In this document: positions 42,258-50,759 of the stretch, piece by piece | How positions within the stretch are numbered: position 1 is the first letter of the stretch | Layout of the letters: every line of letters starts with the position of its first letter | Assembly (NCBI RefSeq): GCF_003634775.1 | Contig: NZ_RBXB01000002.1 | Coordinates: 806,001-870,000 of the forward strand | DNA length: 64,000 nt | Source: Chryseobacterium defluvii | GTDB taxonomy: Bacteria; Bacteroidota; Bacteroidia; Flavobacteriales; Weeksellaceae | Direction: 5' to 3' | Program-made: the position numbers and the translations under genes | The notes under the pieces: model-generated | Told to the model about the DNA's origin: nothing | The model's database searches: none | Seen by the model: the letters and a program-made list of their open reading frames with translations, nothing else

Positions 42258-42821
42258 TTATTTTATCTCTGCACGAATCCGGCTCAGACTTACCTGTGTG
42301 ATACCAAGGTAAGAGGCAATATGCCCCAACTGAACTCTTTTCAGAAGATTGGGCTTCTGGGTCATAAGATCTGTATACCGTTCCAACGCAGTTTTAAACT
42401 GTCTTGAGATAATGAGCTCTTCGGTTTTAACAAGCTCCCTTTCTGCAAATTTTCTTCCCCAGTTGGCAATATGGATATCTTCATTAAAAAGCTTCCTGAG
42501 GCTTTCTGTTTCCAGCATGTACAGATCACAGTCTTCAAGAAGCTGGATACTTTCATATCCTGGTTGATTTTCCACGTAGCTTTTCATGGAAACGATCGTC
42601 TCACCTTCACTTCCGAACCAGAAAGTAATATCATTGGCTTCGGTAGAAGCATACGCACGGACAATCCCCTTTTTGATAAAATAAATATGAGGAACTATTT
42701 TATCCGCTTCCATAAGGCAGAAGCTTTTGGGATATGAAACCTCCGTAATATGCTTTTTTAAAGCATTTTTAGAAGCTTCGGGTAAAACATAAATGCGGTC
42801 AAGGATTTGGTTGATATCCAT
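42258..42821 (-). CDS. Crp/Fnr-family transcriptional regulator
   Basis: 187 residues. The N-terminal cyclic-nucleotide-binding-like jelly roll (about 10-115: MEADKIVPHIYFIKKGIVRAYAS, LLEDCDLYMLETESLRKLF) is followed by a short C-terminal helix-turn-helix (VQLGHIASYLGITQVSLSRIRAEI, about 162-185). The Arg-Ser-Ala cAMP-binding motif is absent, so the ligand is not cAMP. It begins within the stop of a TfoX-like gene (TAATG), so they are co-translated. The target is unknown; SMR exporter genes are often near such regulators but the copies here are separated by a repeat element. Confidence 0.88.
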   Translation of the reverse strand: MDINQILDRIYVLPEASKNALKKHITEVSYPKSFCLMEADKIVPHIYFIKKGIVRAYASTEANDITFWFGSEGETIVSMKSYVENQPGYESIQLLEDCDLYMLETESLRKLFNEDIHIANWGRKFAERELVKTEELIISRQFKTALERYTDLMTQKPNLLKRVQLGHIASYLGITQVSLSRIRAEIK

Positions 42822-43153
42822 TATATAGTTTTGGAAGTTTTCTTTTCGATCTTTTCCACCTCATTGAATGCAATTTGTGCATATTGTTTCCATTTACTTT
42901 GATATTCCAGGGGAATCTGAACCCAGCCGTTCATCTGTTTACCTTCTGAAGGCTCAAAAACTGAAGCGCCGTCTAAGCTCAAAGCCACATCCAGTACGGA
43001 ACCGTTTAATTTTATCGCGACATTTCCATTTTTAAATAAGACAAATGCTTTTCCATTCGGTGCTTTCAGGCAAAGGGCACCAAACATTTTTCCCTCTTGT
43101 GCACCGGGAATTTCTGTTGCTAATTCCGTAAAATATTTTTCCGCTTCAGCCAT
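42821..43153 (-). CDS. Small protein resembling TfoX/YjbR-like fold
   Basis: 110 residues: MAEAEKYFTELATEIPGAQEGKMFGALCLKAPNGKAFVLFKNGNVAIKLNG is the clearest part. The GKMFGAxCLKxxNGKAFxxFKNG pattern recalls the TfoX N-terminal domain or YjbR/CyaY-like proteins. There is no signal peptide or membrane segment, and a Lys-rich C-terminus (KIEKKTSKT). It is coupled by overlap (TAATG) to the Crp-like regulator, so it may be a partner in its regulation. Family identity is tentative. Confidence 0.65.
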   Translation of the reverse strand: MAEAEKYFTELATEIPGAQEGKMFGALCLKAPNGKAFVLFKNGNVAIKLNGSVLDVALSLDGASVFEPSEGKQMNGWVQIPLEYQSKWKQYAQIAFNEVEKIEKKTSKTI

Positions 43154-43197
43154 GTATCCATTTTAGAGGTAAATATATTACTTTTTCATGCAGTACT

Positions 43198-43248
43198 TAC
43201 TTTTGTGGACGCAAAACCAAATTTAAAATTTTGTTTTTAGTAACTTTG
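43198..43248 (+). promoter_or_regulatory. Two candidate -7 elements upstream of era
   Basis: TACTTTTG (43198-43205) and TAACTTTG (43241-43248) both match TAnnTTTG. They end 78 and 35 bases before the era ATG. Neither has an obvious TTG at the right distance. Confidence 0.45.
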
Positions 43249-43283
43249 CAGCCCAGTTCAATATTGAGCCTAAAAAAGTACAT

Positions 43284-44159
43284 ATGCACAAAGCAGGATT
43301 CGTAAATATAGTCGGAAAGCCCAACGCAGGAAAATCTACCTTATTAAATCAGTTAATGGGGGAGAAACTGGCTATTGTAACACAAAAAGCACAAACAACA
43401 CGTCACAGGATTTTTGGAATTTATAATGAAGATGATCTTCAGATTGTATTTTCAGATACTCCGGGAGTGTTAGACCCTAAATATGGTTTACAGGAGAAAA
43501 TGATGGATTTTGTAAAGGACTCTTTACAGGATGCCGATGTTTTCCTTTTTATTGTTGATGTTACCGATAAAACAGAACCCTCTGAGTTTTTAATTGATAA
43601 GCTTAATAAAATTCCGGTACCGGTTTTATTGCTACTAAACAAAGTGGATCAGACCAACCAGGAAGGCTTGGAAAAGCTGGTGGAAGAGTGGCATCAAAGA
43701 ATTCCGAAAGCTGAAATTTTACCTATTTCTGCTTTAAATGCGTTCAATACGGAAATTATTTTACCGAAAATAAAATCTTTACTTCCGGAAAATCCGCCGT
43801 ATTACGAAAAAGACCAGTTTACGGATAAGCCGGAAAGATTCTTCGTGAACGAAACCATCCGTGAAAAAATCCTTTTAAACTATGAAAAAGAGATTCCTTA
43901 TTCTGTGGAAGTGGTGACGGAACAGTTTAAGGAAAAAGAAGGAATAATTTTTATCGATTCTATCATTTACGTGGAAAGAGACACCCAGAAAGGGATCGTG
44001 ATAGGCCATAAAGGCGAGGCTATCAAAAAGGTGGGTACAGAAGCCAGACTGGACCTTGAAAAGTTTTTTGCCAAGAAAATCCATTTGAACTTATTTGTGA
44101 AAGTAAAAAAAGACTGGAGAAAAAATGACCGGGATTTGAAAAATTTCGGATACAGATAG
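43284..44159 (+). CDS. era: GTPase Era
   Basis: 291 residues. The GTPase domain has G1 GKPNAGKS (11-18), switch I KAQTTRHRIFGI, G3 DTPGV and G4 NKVD. The C-terminal KH domain reads GIVIGHKGEAIKKVGTEARLDLEKFF, followed by the typical KVKKDWRKNDRDL end. Era binds 16S rRNA near its 3' end and is needed for 30S ribosome assembly. Length is normal, and the gene is a single unit. Confidence 0.96.
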   Translation: MHKAGFVNIVGKPNAGKSTLLNQLMGEKLAIVTQKAQTTRHRIFGIYNEDDLQIVFSDTPGVLDPKYGLQEKMMDFVKDSLQDADVFLFIVDVTDKTEPSEFLIDKLNKIPVPVLLLLNKVDQTNQEGLEKLVEEWHQRIPKAEILPISALNAFNTEIILPKIKSLLPENPPYYEKDQFTDKPERFFVNETIREKILLNYEKEIPYSVEVVTEQFKEKEGIIFIDSIIYVERDTQKGIVIGHKGEAIKKVGTEARLDLEKFFAKKIHLNLFVKVKKDWRKNDRDLKNFGYR

Positions 44160-44227
44160 ACTAAAATAGCCCTGTTCTTCGTTGTATTGTAAGATTTTTA
44201 TTATCTTTAATCTAAATTTTCCATTGA

Positions 44228-44656
44228 ATGAATTATTTGAACTCAAATTCCAGCACTATTTTTAAGGATATTGTTCTATTGATTGTGAGAGTTTTTATAG
44301 GTTTTGCTATGCTGTCTCACGGGTTTCCAAAACTTCAGATGTTATTAGAAGGCGGAAAAATTGAGTTCTATAGCTTTCTTGGAATGGGACCTCAATTTTC
44401 CCTGATCCTTACTGTTTTTGCTGAATTTGTTTGCTCTATACTTCTTATCTTAGGACTGTTTACAAGGGTCGCTCTGGGATTTTTGATCTTTACTATGCTG
44501 ATTGCAGGCTTTTTTGTTCATGGGGCAGATCCTTTCGAGAAAAGAGAAATGAGCTTGGTTTATCTGTCTGTTTATCTTCTTTTGATGGCTTTCGGGGCAG
44601 GGAAAATTTCGGTAGATTATTTGATCGAAAAACGTAAAAGAGCATCCGACTGGTAA
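44228..44656 (+). CDS. DoxX-family inner-membrane protein
   Basis: 142 residues with four hydrophobic segments, starting LLIVRVFIGFAMLSHGFPKL (about 17-36), the DoxX signature of a membrane helix followed by a GFPKL motif. DoxX proteins are linked to thiol and oxidative-stress handling in other bacteria; the role here is unproven. It ends with a terminator hairpin at 44678-44698. Confidence 0.88.
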   Translation: MNYLNSNSSTIFKDIVLLIVRVFIGFAMLSHGFPKLQMLLEGGKIEFYSFLGMGPQFSLILTVFAEFVCSILLILGLFTRVALGFLIFTMLIAGFFVHGADPFEKREMSLVYLSVYLLLMAFGAGKISVDYLIEKRKRASDW

Positions 44657-44677
44657 CATAAAATCAATTTAAAATAC

Positions 44678-44703
44678 AAGCAGTACTTGTTACTGCTTTT
44701 TTT
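44678..44703 (+). terminator. Terminator of the DoxX gene
   Basis: AAGCAGTA, loop CTTGT, TACTGCTT followed by TTTTT: a perfect 8-pair stem 21 bases after the stop. Confidence 0.82.
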
Positions 44704-44744
44704 ATGTCCTTAAATTCATTAATTTCGTGAAAAATGAAAATATA

Positions 44745-47147
44745 ATGAAGCTAAAACTAACCATTTGTCTTCTGGCTTTTCTTAATTTCTATGAAGCTCA
44801 GGAAAATATTACTTATCAAAAACCTTCTGCAGAAATCCTTAAGCTTGCAGATTATGAGAGACCCCCAAGCGTTTTAATCAACAATAAAAAAGACTGGATT
44901 GTTTTTGCCTACCGTCCAACCTACAAAACCCTTGAAGACCTCAGCCAGCAGGAAATGAAGCTTGGAGGATTGAGGATTAATCCGGTAACCAACATTTCAA
45001 GTACGGCTACCTATTCCAACAATCTTAAAGTAAGAAAGCTGAATGATAAAAATGAAGTTCAGGTAAAAGGTTTACCTGCAAACCCTAAAATTACCAATAC
45101 CTCTTTCTCTCCTGATGAAAAAAAACTGGCTTTCACCAATACAACCAGTAAAGGAGTGGAACTTTGGATAGTGGACCTGGAAACAGCAACCGCAAAAAAA
45201 ATCACCGGGGATAATCTGAATGCGAACCTGGGGAATCCATATGTATGGTATAAAGATTCTCAAAGCTTATTAATAAGAACGCTTCCTCAGAACAGGCCAA
45301 CGTTGATTGATTCAAGCAAGGATATGCCTACAGGACCAATTGTTTCAACCGCAGACGGGAAAGTTTCTCAAAACAGAACATATCAGGATTTGCTTAAAAA
45401 TCCACAGGATGAGAAGAATTTTGAAATCCTTACTTCTTCCGAGCTCTATAATGTAGATCTGAATGGAGGCGTAAAGAAAGTAAAAGATCAGGATTTATAT
45501 GCAGGTCTGAGCTTTTCACCGGATGGAAATTATCTGATGGTAACGACTATCAAAAAACCGTTTTCTTATATTGTTCCTCTAAGCAGATTTCCTATGACTT
45601 CCACAGTGTACGATATGCAGGGTAATACGGTAAAAGTCGTAAACGAAGTTCCTTTGAACGAAATCATGCCAAAAGGATTCTCTTCTGTAAGAACAGGGAA
45701 AAGAGATATGGGATGGAGAAGTGATCTACCTGCAACTTTAGTATATGCTGAAGCTTTGGATGGAGGTGACCAGTATAAAAATGCAGATTACCGGGATGAA
45801 ATTTTCACTTGGGAAGCGCCGTTCAATGCCGCTCCTAAATCTTTCTTCAAAACAAAACAAAGGTATTCCGGAACAAGCTGGACGAATGATCATTATGCGA
45901 TCGTAAATGAAGGTTGGTACGATACAAGAAATACAAAATCTTTCTTAGTGGACCTTAATAACGGTGAATCCAAAATTATTGATGACAGGAATTATCAGGA
46001 TGTTTACAGCGATCCGGGAAATTTCAATACCACTAAAAACCAGTTTGGAAGAACGGTAATTGATATGAAGAACGGTAAATCTTACCTTATCGGAGACGGG
46101 TTTACAAAAGACGGGCAACACCCTTTCATTGATGAAATGGATATGAAAACCCTGAAAAAGAAAAGACTTTACACTTCCAATCTTAAGAATGCTAAGGAAG
46201 AGATTATAGATATTATTAATCCATCAAAAGGAGAGGTTTTAACCATTCAGCAGTCGGCAACTCAGTATCCGAATTATTTTAAAAAGAATGTCAAGTCTAA
46301 TAAAACGGAAACGGTTACCAATTTTGCCAACCCTTTTGAAAGCATCAAGGATGTCTATAAAGAAGTTATTACTTACAAAAGAAATGACGGGGTAACTTTA
46401 ACGGGAACATTATATCTTCCTGCCAATTATGACCGAAAGGCTAAAAAAGAGAAGCTTCCTTTGCTGATCTGGGCTTATCCTACAGAATATAAGGACAAGA
46501 ATACGGCAGGGCAGAATACGCAAAATCCAAACGATTTCACTTTCCCTAATTACGGCTCTTTCGTATACTGGGCAGCAAAAGGATATGCTGTTTTGGATGA
46601 TGCCGCTTTCCCAATCATCGGAGAAGGTAAAACAGAACCTAATGATACTTTCCTTCCCCAATTGGTTGCCAATGCAGAAGCAGCGATCAGTGCGGTAGAT
46701 CAGCTAGGATATATTGATAAAACCAAAGTTGCGGTAGGAGGACATTCTTATGGTGCTTTCATGACAGCCAATCTTTTGACCCATTCTAAGCTTTTTGCGT
46801 GCGGAATTGCAAGAAGTGGAGCTTATAACAGAACTTTGACCCCATTTGGTTTCCAGAGCGAGCAGAGAAACTATTGGGATGTTCCGGAAATTTACAACAC
46901 GATGTCTCCTTTCATGAATGCAGATAAAATGAAAACACCAATGCTGTTAATTCATGGGGATGCAGACAATAACCCGGGAACATTCACCCTGCAGACGGAA
47001 AGATATTTCCAGGCATTGAAAAATCTTGGAGCTCCTGTGAAAATGGTGCTTTTACCAAAAGAAGCCCACGGTTATCAGGCTAAAGAGAATATTTTCCATG
47101 TTTTATGGGAACAGGATCAGTTCTTAGAGAAATGTTTAAAGAAATAA
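44745..47147 (+). CDS. S9-family prolyl oligopeptidase-type peptidase, exported
   Basis: 800 residues from the ATG at 44745, where the signal peptide MKLKLTICLLAFLNFYEAQ starts; an in-frame GTG at 44727 adds six residues without improving it. The N-terminal beta-propeller (about 60-500) precedes the alpha/beta hydrolase with Ser in GGHSYGAFM (about 666-674), Asp in IHGDADNNPG and His in KEAHGYQ. The overall size and the propeller resemble S9D glutamyl endopeptidases or dipeptidyl peptidases. It probably cleaves peptides in the periplasm. The gene has its own terminator. Confidence 0.9.
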   Translation: MKLKLTICLLAFLNFYEAQENITYQKPSAEILKLADYERPPSVLINNKKDWIVFAYRPTYKTLEDLSQQEMKLGGLRINPVTNISSTATYSNNLKVRKLNDKNEVQVKGLPANPKITNTSFSPDEKKLAFTNTTSKGVELWIVDLETATAKKITGDNLNANLGNPYVWYKDSQSLLIRTLPQNRPTLIDSSKDMPTGPIVSTADGKVSQNRTYQDLLKNPQDEKNFEILTSSELYNVDLNGGVKKVKDQDLYAGLSFSPDGNYLMVTTIKKPFSYIVPLSRFPMTSTVYDMQGNTVKVVNEVPLNEIMPKGFSSVRTGKRDMGWRSDLPATLVYAEALDGGDQYKNADYRDEIFTWEAPFNAAPKSFFKTKQRYSGTSWTNDHYAIVNEGWYDTRNTKSFLVDLNNGESKIIDDRNYQDVYSDPGNFNTTKNQFGRTVIDMKNGKSYLIGDGFTKDGQHPFIDEMDMKTLKKKRLYTSNLKNAKEEIIDIINPSKGEVLTIQQSATQYPNYFKKNVKSNKTETVTNFANPFESIKDVYKEVITYKRNDGVTLTGTLYLPANYDRKAKKEKLPLLIWAYPTEYKDKNTAGQNTQNPNDFTFPNYGSFVYWAAKGYAVLDDAAFPIIGEGKTEPNDTFLPQLVANAEAAISAVDQLGYIDKTKVAVGGHSYGAFMTANLLTHSKLFACGIARSGAYNRTLTPFGFQSEQRNYWDVPEIYNTMSPFMNADKMKTPMLLIHGDADNNPGTFTLQTERYFQALKNLGAPVKMVLLPKEAHGYQAKENIFHVLWEQDQFLEKCLKK

Positions 47148-47153
47148 ATTTTT

Positions 47154-47180
47154 AAAACTCGTTCATTTTGGACGAGTTTT
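47154..47180 (+). terminator. Terminator after the S9 peptidase gene
   Basis: AAAACTCGT, loop TCATTTTGG, ACGAGTTTT, then TTATG. Seven bases after the stop. Confidence 0.8.
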
Positions 47181-47290
47181 TTATGATAATGATTTCTTAG
47201 TTTTTTTATTCCCATCTTATATAGTACAAATAGGGTATTTCCCGGTTTTGAAAATATGCTTACATTTAGTTAAACTAAAACCTTAAAACC

Positions 47291-48046
47291 ATGAAACCCC
47301 TCAAACCTATTCTACTGGTATCACTTTTTGTGATATTGTGCAGTTGTAGCTCTCGCAGAGCATTAACTGAATGTGATCATCCTTCCGGGTGGTGTAAAGA
47401 AATACGGGATATATCCGATAAATCCTGGAAATATGCTCAGCTTAGTAAAAATGTGTACAATAAGCCTTTTCAATTTAACCTGGATAAGTATTTCGAAAAA
47501 ATAGAAGATTTCGAAAATAAAGAAATGGATTTTTATGCTACACTTTATAAAGATAAGCTTACGGGAATGTATGTTTTTGCATTTAGAGGTACAGATTCTC
47601 TTAAAGATTTTTCTACGGGAAATAATCCGGCAAATCAAAAACAAAATAAATATGGACTGGAAATTTTCGATCAATGCAGGAGTAAGTATAATTTTAAGGA
47701 ATGTATTGTAACTGGACATTCATTAGGAGGCGGAATTGCTACTCACATTTCTTTAAATAGAGAAGGCGCAACAGCTTACACATTCAATAGGAGTCCTGTA
47801 TTCCGTAATAAACTGAAGATTAAGAATGATCGGTATACCATTGTAGAGAATGGGGAAATATTAAAAGCGGCCAGGCTTTTCGGAAGGGAGCCTAATCAGT
47901 TATACACTTCAATCGGTTGTTCCAAAGGAAACCCTGTTAAGCAGCATGATATGAAAAATCTGGCAGAATGTTTAACTAAAATTGCAGCTTTTGAGAATAA
48001 TGAGGCAAAAGAATCATTACTGCTTAATCATATTTCAGCTGAATAA
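47291..48046 (+). CDS. Class 3 lipase-like lipoprotein
   Basis: 251 residues with lipoprotein signal ending ILCSC (cysteine about 19), then SSRRAL. The alpha/beta hydrolase core has MYVFAFRGTDSLKDF (about 95-109) and the nucleophile elbow VTGHSLGGGIATHI (about 139-152) with Ser in GHSLG, as in class 3 lipases and Mbeg1-like proteins. Cysteines at CDHPSGWC may form a disulfide. It is shorter than typical lipases, so substrate is unclear. It is anchored to a membrane and ends 40 bases before the convergent MATE gene. Confidence 0.82.
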   Translation: MKPLKPILLVSLFVILCSCSSRRALTECDHPSGWCKEIRDISDKSWKYAQLSKNVYNKPFQFNLDKYFEKIEDFENKEMDFYATLYKDKLTGMYVFAFRGTDSLKDFSTGNNPANQKQNKYGLEIFDQCRSKYNFKECIVTGHSLGGGIATHISLNREGATAYTFNRSPVFRNKLKIKNDRYTIVENGEILKAARLFGREPNQLYTSIGCSKGNPVKQHDMKNLAECLTKIAAFENNEAKESLLLNHISAE

Positions 48047-48049
48047 AAT

Positions 48050-48088
48050 AAACAAGAAGCGGCCGGGGAACCCGGCCGCTTCTTGTTT
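48050..48088. terminator. Long GC-rich bidirectional terminator overlapping the MATE stop
   Basis: AAACAAGAAGCGGCCGGG, loop GAA, CCCGGCCGCTTCTTGTTT: an 18-pair perfect stem between convergent genes. Its right end includes the TAA stop of the MATE gene. Confidence 0.9.
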
Positions 48089-49448
48089 ATGCATTCTGTT
48101 TAATCCTCTTCGCAGACATATTCAAAAATCGTTTTACCAGGAAGACTGCGGAAACCGTTAATCCTAATCCTAAAGCGATCCACATTCCAAAGGCTCCCAT
48201 TTTTAAGGTAACACAAAGGAAATATCCTAAAGGAATCGTAACGATCCAATACGCAATAAAAGTATAAATGGAAGGGATTTTTACATCCTGTAAACCTCTC
48301 AACGTTCCCAAAGCAGTCACCTGAATTCCGTCTGATAACTGGAACAGGGCAGCAATAATCAAAAGCTTTGAAGCTAAGGTAATTACTTCAACTTCTTCTT
48401 TCTTCGTAAAGAAGCTAGGAAGGACATTTCTTCCCAGAATAAATATGATTCCACAGATTACCATGAAAATAAAAGCAATTTTAAGGTTGTTGATACCTAC
48501 CTTTCTCAGTTCAACGAAATTGCCTTCACCCAGCTTTCTTCCGATCATTACCGTAGAAGCCACACTGAAACCGATACATAGATTAAAGGTAAAGGAAGCC
48601 ATGCTCAATGCAATCTGGTGAGAGGCAATATCATGAGCGGAAATCAGTCCGCAGATGAAAGCTGCAGCAGCAAAAGCCGTTACCTCAAAGAACATCTGTA
48701 ATGCGGTAGGAAACCCTAATTTTAGCATTTTACTGAACATTTCTTTCGTAAATACCTGTACTTTCAAAGAGAAATCCTTAATGTATTGTCTGGTTTTCTT
48801 TTCATGCAAGAGAACAAAATAAAGAAAAACGACCATGAAGATTCGGGCAATTAAGCTGGCTAAAGCGGAACCTTCTACCCCCATTGGAGGAATTCCGAAA
48901 AGCCCTTTAATAAATACATAATTCAGAACAATATTGATTACATTGGCAATAATAGTCGCCTTGGTAACTCCAATGGTGTAAGATAATCCTTCAGAAACCT
49001 CACGCAATGTCTGAAAAGCCATAAAGGGAACAATGCTTATCGCCATAATTCCTAAGAAATTGGCAGTGTCAGGAATGATCTTTTCCGGCTGTCCGGAATG
49101 ATAGAGCAGAGGCATTCCTAAAAACAATACACCCATTAAAATAATTCCTACAGACATATTGATAATGAATCCATGGCTGAAAACAGAATTGATTGTTTTA
49201 TGATCCCCTTTTGAATGAGCTTCCGAAACCAGGGGCGGAATTGCAAAGGAAAATCCTAATGCAAGGACAAACATCGAGAAAAATACGGCATTTCCCAGAG
49301 ATACCGAAGCCAGTGCATCTGCTCCCAACAGTCTTCCTACGATAATATTGTCAAATAAGTTGACCGAAACCTGTCCCACCTGTGTAAGCATTACCGGAAA
49401 GGCCAGTTTCAGGGCTTCATTCGTATAGTTTTTATTTAAAAAGTTCAT
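48087..49448 (-). CDS. MATE-family multidrug/cation exporter (NorM-like)
   Basis: 453 residues with twelve hydrophobic segments and the MATE internal duplication: the segments KLAFPVMLTQVGQVSVNLFDNIIVGRLLGADALASVS near the N-terminus and KLGFPTALQMFFEVTAFAAAAFICG in the second half. MATE proteins expel drugs or metabolites using sodium or protons. The substrate is unknown. It is preceded on the same strand by the sigma-54 activator gene, with a terminator between them. Confidence 0.92.
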   Translation of the reverse strand: MNFLNKNYTNEALKLAFPVMLTQVGQVSVNLFDNIIVGRLLGADALASVSLGNAVFFSMFVLALGFSFAIPPLVSEAHSKGDHKTINSVFSHGFIINMSVGIILMGVLFLGMPLLYHSGQPEKIIPDTANFLGIMAISIVPFMAFQTLREVSEGLSYTIGVTKATIIANVINIVLNYVFIKGLFGIPPMGVEGSALASLIARIFMVVFLYFVLLHEKKTRQYIKDFSLKVQVFTKEMFSKMLKLGFPTALQMFFEVTAFAAAAFICGLISAHDIASHQIALSMASFTFNLCIGFSVASTVMIGRKLGEGNFVELRKVGINNLKIAFIFMVICGIIFILGRNVLPSFFTKKEEVEVITLASKLLIIAALFQLSDGIQVTALGTLRGLQDVKIPSIYTFIAYWIVTIPLGYFLCVTLKMGAFGMWIALGLGLTVSAVFLVKRFLNMSAKRIKQNA

Positions 49449-49456
49449 AATAGTTC

Positions 49457-49490
49457 AAAAAAAAATTTGCAGCTTTATATACTGCAAATT
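49457..49490 (-). terminator. Terminator of the sigma-54 activator gene
   Basis: On the minus strand, AATTTGCAG / CTGCAAATT (49464-49490, loop of 9) is followed by a run of Ts (49457-49463). It lies between the regulator stop (49519) and the MATE ATG (49448). It supports the stop as the true end of the regulator. Confidence 0.8.
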
Positions 49491-49518
49491 CTTTGTTATT
49501 TATTTAATTAATAATTAA

Positions 49519-50703
49519 TTATTTTCTTACAAAATTTGCGACGTCTTCTTCAGAAACAGTATTTCCTCCAAGAATAATCAACCTCTCTACAACATTTCTC
49601 AGCTCTCTGATATTTCCTGTCCAGGAAAGGGCTTTTAACGCTTCAATAGCTTTAGCGTCAAACTTTTTCACAGCAGTACCGTGTTCTTCGGCAATAATCC
49701 CTGAAAAATGGTCTACCAGCAACTGAATATCCTCTTTTCTGTCATCCAAAGGCGGAACATAGATTTCAATTACAGAAAGTCTGTGATACAAATCCTCTCT
49801 GAATCTTCCAGCTTCAATTTCAGCCTGCATATTCTTGTTGGTAGCGGCCAGAACCCTTACATCTACCTTGATTTCCTTATCACTCCCTACAGGGGAAACT
49901 TTACTTTCCTGAAGCACCCTTAGTACTTTTGCCTGGGCAATAAGACTCATATCTCCAATCTCATCAAGAAAAATGGTACCGCCTGTAGCCTGCTCAAATT
50001 TTCCCTGTTTATCTTTAATAGCACCCGTGAAAGAACCTTTTACATGTCCGAAAAGCTCAGACTCGATAAGTTCCGAAGGAATTGCCGCACAGTTCACTTC
50101 CACCATAGGTCCTTTAGATCTGTCGCTCTGGCTGTGAATAGCATGGGCAACCAATTCTTTCCCGGCACCGTTAGGTCCTGTAATCAAAACCCTTGCATCG
50201 GAGACTGCTACCTTATCGATCATATCCTGGATTTTCTTTAAAGCAGGAGATTCACCAATCATCTGGTACTTTTTGTTGACCTTCTTTTTGAGTGTTTTAT
50301 TTTCTGTCTGAAGATTTTTGTTTTCTTTCTTAAGACTTTCTTTTGCCAATGCATTTTTTACGCTTGTAATCAGCCTGTTGATGTCAATAGGCTTGGATAT
50401 AAAATCGTATGCACCCTCTTTTAAGCAGGAAACTGCAGAATCTATATCGGCGTGCCCTGAAATCATGATAAAAGTAATATCCGGTTTCAAAGCCAGACTT
50501 TGCTTTAAAAGTTCGGTTCCTGAAAGTTTGGGCATTTTTATATCAGAGATCACCAGGGCGAAATCCTCTTTTTCAATATGTTTGAAGCCTTCCAGGCCAT
50601 CTTCGGCCACAATAAATTCATAATTGGTAAGCTCATCTGAAAGAATACTGTGGAGTACTCCGGAGATTGCTTTTTCGTCTTCTACTATAAGGATTTTTTG
50701 CAT
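49519..50703 (-). CDS. NtrC-family sigma-54-activator response regulator lacking a DNA-binding domain
   Basis: 394 residues from the ATG at 50701-50703; the longer start at 50742 would precede the promoter. The receiver domain (1-118) has phosphoacceptor Asp54 in LVISDIKMP. A coiled-coil-like linker (118-145) leads to the AAA+ domain with Walker A GPNGAGKE (176-183), GSFTGA (223-228, the GAFTGA sigma-54-contact loop with one change) and Walker B FLDEIGD. It ends at GNIRELRNVVERLIILGG...FVRK without a Fis-type helix-turn-helix, which such proteins usually carry in a further 50-70 residues. No histidine kinase is adjacent. It may act without a specific enhancer site or with a partner. Confidence 0.88.
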   Translation of the reverse strand: MQKILIVEDEKAISGVLHSILSDELTNYEFIVAEDGLEGFKHIEKEDFALVISDIKMPKLSGTELLKQSLALKPDITFIMISGHADIDSAVSCLKEGAYDFISKPIDINRLITSVKNALAKESLKKENKNLQTENKTLKKKVNKKYQMIGESPALKKIQDMIDKVAVSDARVLITGPNGAGKELVAHAIHSQSDRSKGPMVEVNCAAIPSELIESELFGHVKGSFTGAIKDKQGKFEQATGGTIFLDEIGDMSLIAQAKVLRVLQESKVSPVGSDKEIKVDVRVLAATNKNMQAEIEAGRFREDLYHRLSVIEIYVPPLDDRKEDIQLLVDHFSGIIAEEHGTAVKKFDAKAIEALKALSWTGNIRELRNVVERLIILGGNTVSEEDVANFVRK

Positions 50704-50708
50704 AGTTG

Positions 50709-50742
50709 CAAATTTAGAAATTTTTGATTGAATTATTAGCAA
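50709..50742 (-). promoter_or_regulatory. Promoter of the sigma-54 activator, with almost no leader
   Basis: On the minus strand, TTG (50740-50742), a 23-base spacer and TAAATTTG (50709-50716). Only five bases separate this -7 element from the ATG at 50703, so the transcript may be leaderless. Confidence 0.5.
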
Positions 50743-50759
50743 AAACCATACCTAATATG

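Noticed and set aside
49449-49518. Frameshifted Fis-type DNA-binding domain after the sigma-54 activator
   Set aside because: The 70 bases before the MATE gene contain a terminator hairpin and an AT-rich tract, and none of the frames gives a helix-turn-helix.
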